From the NCBI GenBank assembly GCA_040007095.1, contig JBDTVS010000090.1, positions 122,425 to 186,424 on the forward strand: 64,000 nucleotides of DNA, written 5' to 3'. A program made the translations under genes and the position numbers. The stretch's first letter is position 1; each line of letters opens with the position of its first letter. Shown one piece after another: positions 17,538 through 26,596 of the stretch. The DNA comes from JBDTVS01 sp040007095 (GTDB lineage: Bacteria; Acidobacteriota; Vicinamibacteria; Vicinamibacterales; CAVVIG01). The notes below the pieces were generated by a model. That model ran no database searches. It saw nothing but the letters and a program-made list of their open reading frames with translations, and was not told the origin of the DNA.

Positions 17538-17703
17538 CTTAGGGACCCTGGCGGGAATTAAGCTGTCAGCTTGGGCGTCGAGGCGCCCGCCCGGCAAGGC
17601 GTGAGGAGCGCGCATACCGGGAGTATGCAAGCGACGAGCAACGCAGCCCGGCGGGATGCATCGACGGCGAAGGTGGCAGCCTAATTTCCGCCAGGGTCCT
17701 AAG
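17538..17703. repeat. Palindromic repeat copy B
   Basis: 166-nt imperfect palindrome flanked by TA on both sides (CT-TA-GGGACC on the left, GGTCC-TA-AG on the right). Outer arms are based on GGGACCCTGGCGGGAATTA and its complement; the core and the apex CATAC-CGGGA-GTATG match copy A closely, while the outer arms are unrelated to it. Confidence 0.85.
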
Positions 17704-17966
17704 CGGCCATACCGCTCGGCTACGGATGAAACACCCGCTTGGCGGCGTCATAAAACAGTTCAAGGCTTGTTCTGACCCGTAACTCAGCGCCCGTGGTAGG
17801 CCGAGACGTCGCAACAAGGCCCTACGACGATACGACTGGGACTTCGGGCTGCCGCACCGGGATCGGGTGTGACAAGCCTTGCCTACAGTTGCACGGCCGG
17901 GCGGTGCGCTGGGTAGTGGGCTGCTGCTTCACAGACGGCCGCGAATACACGTTCACACGGGCCGCG
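17704..17966. other. Gap between repeat B and the M16 peptidase gene
   Basis: About 260 nt downstream of the M16 stop codon. It has a short segment at 17704-17726 that resembles a tRNA D-arm on the minus strand, but no full tRNA can be folded. Otherwise nothing seen. Confidence 0.4.
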
Positions 17967-20804
17967 CTACTTCCCTTCTGGACGAAGAGTGACCTGCACG
18001 TAGCGGCGCGGATTCAAGTAATCCCGCGCCGCGTCGCGCAGGGCAGCGGTCGTCAGCTGATCGTAGAGCGGCCGCGGGTTGAAGACATCGGCAATGTCCT
18101 CGCCGTACTCGACCTTGCTCGTGAGTTCGTTGAGCAATTCGTCATTCCGCTGGAAGCCGACTTCGAGTTCGCGATCGAGCGCGCGCCGCGCGCCCGCCAG
18201 CTGATCGTTCGACGGGCCTTGTTGCGAGAAATCTTGAATCACCTTCCACGTCGCGGCGGTGAGAGCGACCACCCGCGCCGGGTCGCAGCTGAAACCGACG
18301 GAAATCTGGTATTGCGAGGTCGGATACTTGGAGAACTGCGGCTCGACCGACACACCGTAGGTCCCGCCCAGATCCTCGCGCAGCAGGCGCTGCAGGTTCC
18401 CGCCGAGCATCTGGCTCATGGTCTTGAGCAGCAGGCGATGCATCGGGTCGTTCTGGAACGCTCCGCTGAACACGATCGCGACCTGGCTGCGGGGGTCCAC
18501 GCCTCTGACCACCTGCCGTTCCACGACGCCGTCCGGCGGCCGGACGCCGCGGTCGACCGCGGCTTCGACGCGATGCAGCGCGGGCAGACTGGCCAGGTAG
18601 CGCTCGACCAGCGGCTTCATGGTCTGCAGATCGAAGTTGCCCACGAACACGAACGTGAAGTCGCTGGCATCGGCGAATCGGCTTTTATAGAACGCCATCG
18701 ATCGCTCGAGGCTCATCTGGTCGATGGAGGCTGGCGTCAGCGGACGCGCTCTCGGATTGTCTTGAGTCAGCGCCGAGACCAGCGCATCGCGAAACGCCGC
18801 TTCCGGCCGCGCCTGCTGGTTGGCCAGCATCGGTCGAAGGCGGGCCTTCAGCGACTCGAACTGCGCCGGGTCGGACCGCGGCGCCGTGAACGTGAGATAG
18901 ATCAGTTGGAACATCTTCTCAACGTCTTTTCGTGCCGCACCTCCGCGCATCCCCTCCTCGTTTTCGTCGATGTCCGCCTGGACGGCGGTCGAGAAGCCCG
19001 CCAGCACCTTGTTCAGGTCGAGCGTCGAGAACGGGCCCAGCCCACCTTCAGAGACGACCCGCTTCGCCGTTTGAGCCGCCACCAGATCCTGATCGCTGGC
19101 GAGCGACGTCCCACCCGGGCTGACCGCGCGAAACAGAATCTCGTCTTCCTTGTAGGACGTCGGCTTGAGGATGACCCGCAGTCCATTGGATAGCTGCCAT
19201 TCGGTCACGCCAATGGCGTCTCGCGTGGCAGTGCGTACTACCGTGCCCGGGGTGGGCAGCGGTTCGAGCAGCGGCTGGGCGTTGACGCGATCGACATACG
19301 CCGACAACGCCGTCTTGTGGGCGTTGGCGATCGCCGTCGCCAGCCTCGCTGGCGTGGGCAACGCGAGGCCCGCACGTTCGGGTGCGCTGACCGACACGAC
19401 TCGATTGCCCTCGGGGATCCACGAGCGCGCCAGGGCGTTGATTTCGGCGAGGGTAATTTCCGGCAGGAACCGCTGCGACATGGCCTGTTCGTAGACGATG
19501 CCGGGCACCGGTTCGTCCTGAACCACGTGGCGCACCAGTTCGTCGGCGAGCGAGTCCGATGGCGTCTTGTCTTTCTCGAACAGCGCTTCATCGAGGTAGC
19601 GCTGGCTGTCGAGCTTTTCGCGATCGATCTCGGTCGACGTGAAGCCGTGCCGGACCACCCGCTCGGCCTCGGTGAACAGCGCCTCGAGTCCACGCTCCGC
19701 GCCGCCATCCGGGACCAGAGCCGCCAGCGTGGTCACCACCGCGGAGCGCACGAACAGTCCGCGGCTCGTCTGCGCGGCAATGAACGGCGCGTCCGGCCGG
19801 TGCGCGACTTCCTCGAGCCTGGCCGAAAACAGGCGGGCAAACAGCCGTTCGACCATCTGCTGACGGTAGGTCCCGACGGTGCGCTGATCGCCGGCGGGCG
19901 AGATGCTCGAGACGTTCACCGTGGTGGCGGTAGTCTCTCGATCCGCGTTCAGCGCATAGAGCGTGTCCGGGTGCGGTGGCACTGTGAAGATCGTGCGCGG
20001 CCGGGGCGCCGCGGCCGCAGGCATCGGCGTGAAGTGCGCGATGATCATCGCCTCGATGGCCGCGGGATTGAAGTCGCCGACGGCAATCACCGCCATCAGA
20101 TCCGGCCGGTACCAGTCGCTGTAGAACTGCCTCAATCGAGCGGGACTGACGTTCTGAATGATCTCCGGGCGGCCGATTGGCGAGCGGTCGGCATACCGTG
20201 CGCCCTTCAACAGCACCGGCATCTGTCGGTCGCGGATGCGTGATTCGGCGCCGAGACCGAGCCGCCACTCTTCGAGGACCACGCCGCGCTCCTTTTCGAT
20301 CTCGGCGGGGTCGAACGTCACGTTGCGGGCAAAGTCCTCCAGAATCAGCAACGAACGATCGACGACCGCGCGGCTGTCGGTGGGAATCTGGAGCTGATAG
20401 ACGGTCTCGTCGTAGCTGGTGTGCGCATTCACGTGCGCGCCGAAGCGCATGCCGAGCGCCTGGATGAAGGCGGCGACGTCCTGCCCCGGAAAATGCTGGG
20501 TCCCGTTGAACGCCATGTGCTCGACGAAATGCGCGAGCCCGCGCTGGTCGTCGTCCTCGAGCACCGAGCCGGCCTGGACGACGAGTCGCAGCTCGGCGCG
20601 GCCCTGCGGCTGCGCGTTCGCCCGAACGAAGTACTGCAAGCCGTTGGGCAGCCGACCACCGCGGACCTGCGGGTCGACCGCGATCACCTGGGTCAGCGCG
20701 TCCTGCGCCGCGGCGCGGGCCGAATCCGTCTGGCCAGCCGCCATCCTGGCGGAGATCGCCAGAGCCGTGATCGTAAGGAGCAGGCAACGCGTGCGTGTAG
20801 GCAT
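17967..20804 (-). CDS. M16 family zinc metallopeptidase (pitrilysin-like), secreted
   Basis: 945 residues with a signal peptide (MPTRTRCLLLTITALAISAR). The inverted zinc motif H-x-x-E-H is at 92-96 (HFVEH), with the distal glutamate in the EKERGVVLEEWR segment near 155-165. A second M16 domain pair (from about 515) lacks the motif, as is normal for the inactive half that closes the chamber. Length matches the long secreted M16 peptidases of Bacteroidetes, Acidobacteria and Proteobacteria. It probably degrades short peptides in the periplasm. It is monocistronic and divergent from the cytochrome c gene; repeat C lies in the gap. Confidence 0.92.
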   Translation of the reverse strand: MPTRTRCLLLTITALAISARMAAGQTDSARAAAQDALTQVIAVDPQVRGGRLPNGLQYFVRANAQPQGRAELRLVVQAGSVLEDDDQRGLAHFVEHMAFNGTQHFPGQDVAAFIQALGMRFGAHVNAHTSYDETVYQLQIPTDSRAVVDRSLLILEDFARNVTFDPAEIEKERGVVLEEWRLGLGAESRIRDRQMPVLLKGARYADRSPIGRPEIIQNVSPARLRQFYSDWYRPDLMAVIAVGDFNPAAIEAMIIAHFTPMPAAAAPRPRTIFTVPPHPDTLYALNADRETTATTVNVSSISPAGDQRTVGTYRQQMVERLFARLFSARLEEVAHRPDAPFIAAQTSRGLFVRSAVVTTLAALVPDGGAERGLEALFTEAERVVRHGFTSTEIDREKLDSQRYLDEALFEKDKTPSDSLADELVRHVVQDEPVPGIVYEQAMSQRFLPEITLAEINALARSWIPEGNRVVSVSAPERAGLALPTPARLATAIANAHKTALSAYVDRVNAQPLLEPLPTPGTVVRTATRDAIGVTEWQLSNGLRVILKPTSYKEDEILFRAVSPGGTSLASDQDLVAAQTAKRVVSEGGLGPFSTLDLNKVLAGFSTAVQADIDENEEGMRGGAARKDVEKMFQLIYLTFTAPRSDPAQFESLKARLRPMLANQQARPEAAFRDALVSALTQDNPRARPLTPASIDQMSLERSMAFYKSRFADASDFTFVFVGNFDLQTMKPLVERYLASLPALHRVEAAVDRGVRPPDGVVERQVVRGVDPRSQVAIVFSGAFQNDPMHRLLLKTMSQMLGGNLQRLLREDLGGTYGVSVEPQFSKYPTSQYQISVGFSCDPARVVALTAATWKVIQDFSQQGPSNDQLAGARRALDRELEVGFQRNDELLNELTSKVEYGEDIADVFNPRPLYDQLTTAALRDAARDYLNPRRYVQVTLRPEGK

Positions 20805-20855
20805 GTGATCAGCCTACACCGCTTGTCTGTCCTTTTGGAGATTCGGTGACGTGAT

Positions 20856-21018
20856 AGCAGCCCGTGGTGAAAGTCCGTTGTCGCACCGAGGCGGACGGGG
20901 CGCCCGGATCGCCAGGCGTGAAACGCGAGAATACCGGGAGTATTTGAGCGGTGAGCAACGCCGCGAGGCGGGATGCAGCGTTCGCCGAATGCAGACGGAT
21001 TTTTGCCACCGGCTGCCA
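20856..21018. repeat. Palindromic repeat copy C
   Basis: About 163 nt. Outer arms are AGCAGCCCGTGGTGAAAGTC and its complement with several changes on the right. The apex is AATAC-CGGGA-GTATT. A TA precedes the left arm; the right edge (CTGCCAAGG) has decayed. It sits in the 289-nt gap between divergent genes and so between two promoters. Confidence 0.82.
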
Positions 21019-21093
21019 AGGTTGACACCTCAACCGGCGTCGACGGATAGTGTGTCGCCTCCTGGTGTAACCGGCTGGCAAGGAAGGCGATCC

Positions 21094-21885
21094 ATGCGTA
21101 GAGCTTGTGCGACGGTCGTGCATGCGGCCGTGCTGTGGACGATCGGCCTGGCGACTGTGCTGGCGCAGGCCCAGGCCCCGCTGCACGACAGCCAGTATTC
21201 CGATGCCGATATCGCCTACGGGGCAGCGTTGTACGCGTCGAAGTGCGTCACCTGTCATGGCAGCCAGGGCGACGGGATCGGCGGGGTCAACCTGCGTAGC
21301 GGGACGTTCAGAAACGCCGCCATCGATCGGGACCTCGAGCGGTTCATCAGAGCCGGCTCGCCGGCCGGCATGCCCCCTTTTGCGCTCGACAACGCCGACA
21401 TGGCAGGGATCATCGCCTACCTTCGCAACATGAACTATTTCGACACGGCGGCAGTGAAGACTGGCGACGCCGCCCGTGGCCGCGCCCTCTTCAACGGCAA
21501 GGGCGCCTGCACGGGCTGTCACCGCATTGGCGTCGCCGGATCGCGCGTGGCCCCCAACTTGAGCGACATCGGCGTGCTTCGCAGCGCCGGGTCCCTGCAG
21601 CGCTCGCTGCTCGACCCGACCAGCCAGATGATGCCGATCAACCGCCCGGTCCACGTGGTCACCAAGGGCGGCACGGTCATCAACGGCCGACGGCTCAACG
21701 AGGACACCTACAGTCTTCAAATCATCGACGAGCGCGAGCGTCTGCACTCGCTGGTGAAGGCCGACCTTCGCGAATACACCATCGCCAAGACCTCGCCGAT
21801 GCCGTCATACAAGACCACGCTCTCGGATGACGAGATCGCCGATGTGGTCGCCTATCTGCTTTCCCTGAAAGGACAATTGCCATGA
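21094..21885 (+). CDS. Dihaem cytochrome c, secreted
   Basis: 263 residues with a signal peptide cleaved after about residue 26 (LAQAQA). The first haem site is CVTCH at 51-55, in a cytochrome c domain with likely axial Met in GMPPF. The second is CTGCH at 139-143, in a domain resembling the cytochrome part of membrane-bound dehydrogenase subunits (NKGGTVINGRRLNEDT-like ending). It starts at 21094, with AGGAAGG nine bases upstream. It overlaps the PQQ dehydrogenase by four bases (ATGA), so it is very probably that enzyme's electron acceptor. Confidence 0.9.
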   Translation: MRRACATVVHAAVLWTIGLATVLAQAQAPLHDSQYSDADIAYGAALYASKCVTCHGSQGDGIGGVNLRSGTFRNAAIDRDLERFIRAGSPAGMPPFALDNADMAGIIAYLRNMNYFDTAAVKTGDAARGRALFNGKGACTGCHRIGVAGSRVAPNLSDIGVLRSAGSLQRSLLDPTSQMMPINRPVHVVTKGGTVINGRRLNEDTYSLQIIDERERLHSLVKADLREYTIAKTSPMPSYKTTLSDDEIADVVAYLLSLKGQLP

Positions 21886-23561
21886 CCAGGACACGACGGC
21901 TGTTCGGCTGGTGCTTCCTGTCCGTGATCTGCCTGGCGTCGTTCCGCGTCCATGGACAGGTGACGTCGCAGCGTCTGGCCGCCGCAGCGAGTGAGCCGCA
22001 GAACTGGTTGACCTACTCCGGCAACTATTCCAGTACGCGCTACAGCCCGCTGAATCAGATCACGCCGGCCAACGTGAAGAATCTGAAGCTCCAATGGGTC
22101 TACCAGTCGCCGGTTGCCGGGAACTGGCAGACCACGCCGCTGGTCGTTGACGGCACGATGTATATCACCCAGCGTCAGAACGACGTCGTCGCGCTCGACG
22201 CGGCAACCGGCCGTGCGTTCTGGATCTATCGCTACACCCCGGCCCAGGATCGCATCGTCTGCTGCGGCGCCAATAACCGCGGACTCGCGATTCTCGGCGA
22301 CACGCTGTTCATGGGAACGCTCGACGCGCAACTGATCGCCATCGACGCGAAGACCGGGCGCGCACTGTGGAAGACCGCCGTTGCGACCACCACCTCCGGG
22401 TACTCGATCACGCACGCGCCGCTGGTCATCAAGGACAAGGTCATCGTCGGCGTCGGCGGCGGCGAGTACGGCATCCGCGGCTTCATCGCCGCCTATGACG
22501 CGGCGACCGGACGGGAGGCGTGGCGCTTCTACACCATTCCGGCCCCGGGTGAGCCCGGTTCCGAAACGTGGGAACGCTGTCCTCCTCAGACGACGACGTT
22601 CTGTGATCCCGAGGCGTGGAAGCATGGCGGCGGATCGATCTGGCTGACCGGCTCCTACGATCCACAACTCAACCTGACCTATTGGGGCGTCGGGAACGTC
22701 GGTCCTGATTACAACGGGGCGCAGCGGCCCGGCGACAATCTCTACACCGCCTCGATCGTGGCGCTCGATGGGGACACCGGCAAACTGAAGTGGCATTACC
22801 AGTTCACGCCCCACGATGTCTACGACTACGATTCGGTGCAAATCCCCGTCCTCGTCGACAACTGGGCCGGCAGCCGCGTCAACGTCGTCACCTGGGCCAA
22901 TCGTAACGGCAATTTCTACGCGCTCGATCGGGAGACGGGACGCTTCCTGCGCGGGCGCCCGTTCGTGAAGGTCAACTGGATGAGCGAGTTCGACGAGCGC
23001 GGCCGTCCCAAGCAGACGCCGCAGCCCGATGGCCAGCCGACCTATCCGGGCAATCAGGGCGGTACGAATTGGTACTCGCCGTCGTTCAGTCCGCGCACCG
23101 GGCTCTTCTACGTCTCCGCCTGGGAAGACTACGCGAGCATCTACGCCCCGGCGCCGGCGGAATACAAAGAAGGATCGAATTTCGGCGGCGGCGGTCCGCG
23201 GAATCTGTCGGCGGTGCCTGGAGCGCCAGGTCTGGGCCGGTCCCCCATCAATACGTGGACCGAGGCGGCCGGTCACGGTGCAGTCATCGCCCTCGATCCT
23301 GCAACCGGCCGGGAGAAGTGGAAGTTCAACATGACCGATGTGACCGACAGCGGGATCCTGACAACCGGGTCGGACCTGCTGTTCACGGGCGGACGGGAAG
23401 GCTACTTCCAGGCGCTGGACGCACGTACCGGTTCGCTGTTGTGGAAGGCGAATCTGGGCGCGGCCATCAACAGCGGGCCGATCAGCTATCGGGTCGGCAA
23501 TCGGCAGTACGTATCGATCGTCTCGGGGCTGTCGCTGTTCGTGTTCGGGCTCGACGAATAG
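21882..23561 (+). CDS. PQQ-dependent alcohol dehydrogenase-type quinoprotein
   Basis: 559 residues, secreted (signal peptide to about 26), forming an eight-bladed propeller. It begins with the typical LTYSGNYSSTRYSPLNQI. The vicinal disulfide pair that lies against PQQ is C127-C128 in RIVCCGANN. The segment HDVYDYDSVQIPVL corresponds to the catalytic aspartate region. Tryptophan-docking-like repeats such as GREAWRF and GRALWKT recur. It has no cytochrome domain of its own, so the overlapping dihaem cytochrome gene supplies one. The substrate is an alcohol or aldehyde that cannot be fixed from sequence; whether the metal is Ca or a lanthanide depends on an extra Asp I could not assign safely. 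Confidence 0.92.
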   Translation: MTRTRRLFGWCFLSVICLASFRVHGQVTSQRLAAAASEPQNWLTYSGNYSSTRYSPLNQITPANVKNLKLQWVYQSPVAGNWQTTPLVVDGTMYITQRQNDVVALDAATGRAFWIYRYTPAQDRIVCCGANNRGLAILGDTLFMGTLDAQLIAIDAKTGRALWKTAVATTTSGYSITHAPLVIKDKVIVGVGGGEYGIRGFIAAYDAATGREAWRFYTIPAPGEPGSETWERCPPQTTTFCDPEAWKHGGGSIWLTGSYDPQLNLTYWGVGNVGPDYNGAQRPGDNLYTASIVALDGDTGKLKWHYQFTPHDVYDYDSVQIPVLVDNWAGSRVNVVTWANRNGNFYALDRETGRFLRGRPFVKVNWMSEFDERGRPKQTPQPDGQPTYPGNQGGTNWYSPSFSPRTGLFYVSAWEDYASIYAPAPAEYKEGSNFGGGGPRNLSAVPGAPGLGRSPINTWTEAAGHGAVIALDPATGREKWKFNMTDVTDSGILTTGSDLLFTGGREGYFQALDARTGSLLWKANLGAAINSGPISYRVGNRQYVSIVSGLSLFVFGLDE

Positions 23562-23635
23562 CGGGAGGGACGTGGTCGGCTTGTGGACTGTCCGACTTCA
23601 GCGCTGCCGTGGCCGCTGCGGCCGACGCTGCCTCG

Positions 23636-24634
23636 TTACCGCCCGCGTCCTCCTCCGCGCTCCTCATTCGAGACCGGCTGGTTGTTGTCCTTGCACGTCA
23701 GACCGGGAGCCGCTCCCGGTAGGCCTTGCCGCTCGATCCACCCGCAACAGTATCGGCCGCACGATGCGGGTGGCGTGTACAGGTTCTTCAGAATCTTGCG
23801 GTACTCGGGATACAGCGTGTAGGCAGACCCCAGGGCTGCGTCCCTGGGAATGTTGTACGCGCGAACCATGTAGTCCTCGTCCGGGTTCTGTCCCGGGAGG
23901 TAATGCGGCACCTTGCCGGTATCCTCGAGCGGCGGAATTTCGTTGCCGGTGTTGCAGCTGCTTCGAGCGTTGTTGTCCTGGGCGGCGTTCGGGTCGAATT
24001 CCCAGACCCGACTCACCACATGAGGCTCAGTGAGATAGATCGGGTCTTCCTGAACGGTCGTGATCGTGAGCAGGTTGTCGTGCCGCGTGATCATGACGGT
24101 GAACTCAGACCGGTCGCTGCCGGGAATGCCAACGCCTCGCCGGATCCACGCGGTCTTCACATGCGTGGTACGTGCCATCAGCGTATCGCCCTCCCAATGT
24201 CCGGTCGTGAACCCCGACGGCGGATGCCACGCGTTCGCGGACGGGTGCGGCCGTCCATCCATCCAGATCCTGATGGTGTCGCGAAGATAGTCGCCGGCCA
24301 ACACCCAGGCGATCACGCGGCCGTTATCGACCTCGCTCCAGATTCGCAGATTGAGCGGGCGGTACTGTCCTACCCATGGAGACTGCGCGAGGCACTGGCG
24401 TTCGATGGTGGAAGGAAGGCTCGAGGTGTACAACAGCGCCTTGGCGCGCCCCTCGTCACTCATCGGCATGCCGGTGAAGTCGCCCAGATAAGACCCGGGG
24501 CCTCGTTCGATGTAGTCCTCGTACATCCGGACCGAGTACGAGCCACCGAGCTCGACCTGCGCAGATGCTGGCCTGCTCATCACCGTGAGCGCGGTCAGCA
24601 GCACCAGCGTCCGCAAGAGCCTCGTTCCGTTCAT
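23636..24634 (-). CDS. Secreted protein, W-E-G-D-T-L family
   Basis: 332 residues with a signal peptide (MNGTRLLRTLVLLTALTVMS). It carries the family hallmark GHWEGDTLMARTTHVK near 150-165 and the later QEDPIYLTEP stretch. Six cysteines, including a vicinal pair in RYCCGW, suggest disulfides outside the cytoplasm. Function is unknown; such proteins are abundant in Acidobacteria next to oxidoreductases and amidohydrolases. It is the last gene of a run with the 25492 gene (24 nt away) and the MBL-fold gene. Four other members and one remnant are in this window. Confidence 0.75.
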   Translation of the reverse strand: MNGTRLLRTLVLLTALTVMSRPASAQVELGGSYSVRMYEDYIERGPGSYLGDFTGMPMSDEGRAKALLYTSSLPSTIERQCLAQSPWVGQYRPLNLRIWSEVDNGRVIAWVLAGDYLRDTIRIWMDGRPHPSANAWHPPSGFTTGHWEGDTLMARTTHVKTAWIRRGVGIPGSDRSEFTVMITRHDNLLTITTVQEDPIYLTEPHVVSRVWEFDPNAAQDNNARSSCNTGNEIPPLEDTGKVPHYLPGQNPDEDYMVRAYNIPRDAALGSAYTLYPEYRKILKNLYTPPASCGRYCCGWIERQGLPGAAPGLTCKDNNQPVSNEERGGGRGR

Positions 24635-24658
24635 CGGCCGCCCTCCAATCCGTTCACA

Positions 24659-25492
24659 TCAGAACCGCGCGTCGCAGGGGGTCGGATCCCACCGACTGGC
24701 GTCGCGTTCCAGCTTGTAGTGGATGGCTGTCTGAAATGGCGACTGCAGGTAGACGGGGTCGTCCACCACGTTCGTGTCGACCAGCAATCGGTCGCCGTTC
24801 GGCAGCACGTGCACGTCCCAGTACTCGGTGAACACCGCCCGCTCGCTGTAGGGAACACCGTTCTTTCGCAGGTAACCAGGCCGCAGGTTCGTGGTGACGG
24901 TCTTGAGCGTGCCGAACGTCGTCATGCCACGGCCGCCATCGCCACGCACAATCCATTCCGCGGCGGTCGCGCCCTGCCAGCTGCGCGCGCCGGGTGGAGC
25001 CGCGGCGCGCTCGAAGCGGAGTACACGCGTCTGCACGCCGTAGTCTGTCTGGACCTGCAATGTATTGTCGTCGAGCCAGGAAATGCGCATGCGGATTGGT
25101 CCGCGCATCAAGCCTGGCGCTCCATATGCCTTGCACTGCTCGCCGGCGGCCTCGTCCTTGGCCGGATCCCAGGCCTCGGCCACGTGCTGCCCCTGCAGAT
25201 TCAACGGAATGCTGACGATGTCGCCCTTCGGCGGAGTAATCATCCGCCAGCGCCAGTCCTCTGAAATGACCGCCACCCATTGACCGGCGAGATCGATGGG
25301 CGCCGTCGCGCGCGGCGAACGAGGGGGCGCGGCCGCACCGGCGCGTGCTTGTGCGCCGCTGTCGTTCGGTAGAACCAGCGGCAGCACCAGCGCCCATAGC
25401 CACGTTAGCAGCCCGTGGTAAAAGTCCGTCTGCATTCGGCGAACACTGCGGTGCGACGACGGACTTTCACCACGGGCTGTTTGCCGCGTCAC
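24659..25492 (-). CDS. Secreted protein related to the W-E-G-D-T-L family, signal peptide carrying an in-frame repeat
   Basis: 277 residues, cognate of the downstream gene (shared YLQSPFQTAIHYKLERD-type ending and APIDLAGQWVAV opening). The GTG start at 25492 overlaps the stop codon of the MBL gene (GTGA), which argues that it is the authentic start. Residues 5-29 are encoded by palindromic repeat D: after MTRQ comes a repeat-encoded Arg/Ser-rich segment, then TWLWALVLPLVLP, the hydrophobic core of a signal peptide. The insertion is 75 nt, a multiple of three, so the frame survives. An internal ATG at 25435 lies inside the repeat and could serve as an alternative start. Confidence 0.72.
   Translation of the reverse strand: MTRQTARGESPSSHRSVRRMQTDFYHGLLTWLWALVLPLVLPNDSGAQARAGAAAPPRSPRATAPIDLAGQWVAVISEDWRWRMITPPKGDIVSIPLNLQGQHVAEAWDPAKDEAAGEQCKAYGAPGLMRGPIRMRISWLDDNTLQVQTDYGVQTRVLRFERAAAPPGARSWQGATAAEWIVRGDGGRGMTTFGTLKTVTTNLRPGYLRKNGVPYSERAVFTEYWDVHVLPNGDRLLVDTNVVDDPVYLQSPFQTAIHYKLERDASRWDPTPCDARF
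25406..25480. repeat. Palindromic repeat copy D, centre deleted, inside a coding region
   Basis: 75-nt version of the family: the outer arms AGCAGCCCGTGGTAAAAGTC and complement are kept and the flanks of the core match copy F, but about 85 nt of the centre including the apex hairpin are missing. It lies wholly inside the start region of the gene beginning at 25492. The left edge is preceded by TTA. Confidence 0.88.
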
Positions 25493-26508
25493 GGCCGGGA
25501 GCCCCTCAGGCTCGAGTAAACGGCTTCAACGAACAGCTCCGTTGTCCACGCGCCTGTATCGTGGCCATATCGGCCGCGATATCCCCGCGTGGGATTCGCC
25601 GCCTTCACCTGATCGAGCGTCATGCCTTTCGCGACCAGACTCTCGATGATGTCGGTGATTGTTGTCAGCATGTCTCGGTATTCCACGATCTCTCCGTAGT
25701 CGGACACGTAGCCGTGACCGGGAACGACCAGGGTGCCGCCGGCTTTGAGGACCTGCGGAGTATTCGGCAGGACAAACTCGGTGAGCAGACGATTGAGCGC
25801 TTCCAACTCGCGCTGGATACTGCCGCCTCGCGCCCGATCGATGACCGGGAACTGCCCCAGATCGACGATGTCGCCGGTGACGACGACGTCGGCCTTGCGG
25901 AAGAGCACCATGAGGTCCCCGTCGGAGCGTGCGCCCGTTTCGCGGATAACCTGCACGGCATCGTCATTGAGGTACATCGACCGAAACCGGGAGGTGAAGG
26001 TCTCGGTCGGCCACAGGCTTTGTGGAAACGGCGATTGGCGCCCCGTCGGCGCGCTCATGCGCAGGAGCACGTTCTCGTGGGCGAGCACCGTCGCGTGATC
26101 CTCGCGGGCGAATGGGTCAGGGTTCACGCCGACGCCGGCGCCGCCGAGCACGCCGTTGCCGCCAACATGATCCGCGTCCGCGCCGGTGTTGATGATGAGC
26201 CGGATGGGGCGGGGCGAGATGGACCTGACGGCCGTCAGGAGAGCGGCCGCCGTTTCGCTCGAACCGCTGTCCACCAGGATCACGCCGTCGTCGCCAACGT
26301 GGACTGTGACGTTGGCGCCTGCGCCGAAAATGACGTACACGTTTGGCCGAATCTGGATCGTTTCGAGACCTGACCGGATAGTCGAGGGGTGCTGCTGCGC
26401 ACGCAAGACTCGTGTGCCCCGATTCCCGCACAGAAGGAGACTCAGGACCAGGAGCCAGAGACAGCGGCGGACGATCCGGCGGACGATCCGGCGGACGCAC
26501 GAACGCAT
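25489..26508 (-). CDS. MBL-fold hydrolase-like protein with altered metal motif
   Basis: 339 residues with an arginine-rich n-region (RRIVRRIVRR) and signal peptide. Fold and sequence match the metallo-beta-lactamase superfamily (GVILVDSGSS, then the metal loop, later VPGHGYVSDY). In the loop N107-T-G-A-D-A-D-H-V-G-G-N the usual H-x-H-x-D-H has become G-x-D-x-D-H: two of the first histidines are replaced by Gly109 and Asp111. Related acidobacterial proteins share this variant, so it may bind a different metal set. It is the first gene of an operon with the two secreted family proteins. The start at 26508 is preferred over 26622 because of the signal peptide. Confidence 0.82.
   Translation of the reverse strand: MRSCVRRIVRRIVRRCLWLLVLSLLLCGNRGTRVLRAQQHPSTIRSGLETIQIRPNVYVIFGAGANVTVHVGDDGVILVDSGSSETAAALLTAVRSISPRPIRLIINTGADADHVGGNGVLGGAGVGVNPDPFAREDHATVLAHENVLLRMSAPTGRQSPFPQSLWPTETFTSRFRSMYLNDDAVQVIRETGARSDGDLMVLFRKADVVVTGDIVDLGQFPVIDRARGGSIQRELEALNRLLTEFVLPNTPQVLKAGGTLVVPGHGYVSDYGEIVEYRDMLTTITDIIESLVAKGMTLDQVKAANPTRGYRGRYGHDTGAWTTELFVEAVYSSLRGSRP
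26466..26497. repeat. 12-nt tandem repeat in the MBL signal-peptide region
   Basis: The unit GGCGGACGATCC occurs twice perfectly and a third time in part. It encodes the repeated R-R-I-V of the MBL protein's n-region, so copy-number change by slippage would alter the positive charge of the signal peptide without shifting the frame. Confidence 0.7.
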
Positions 26509-26596
26509 GGGACTGATGGAGTACGGCACCGGCTTCGCCCTCAATTGCTCGCGCACGGTCTGGCGGGAGCATACAGCAACTCGCCCGTTCGATAAT

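Noticed and set aside
17704..17726. tRNA-like D-arm (TAGCCGAGCGGTATGGCC on the minus strand)
   Set aside because: No anticodon arm of 5 pairs with a 7-nt loop and no T-arm can be folded; the sequence runs directly into repeat B.
21852..23276. Long minus-strand open frame opposite the PQQ dehydrogenase, and similar long antisense frames opposite the M16, kinase, acyl-CoA synthetase and ABC genes
   Set aside because: They are shadows produced by GC-rich codon usage: no family motifs, arginine- and histidine-rich composition, and the opposite strand holds clear conserved proteins.
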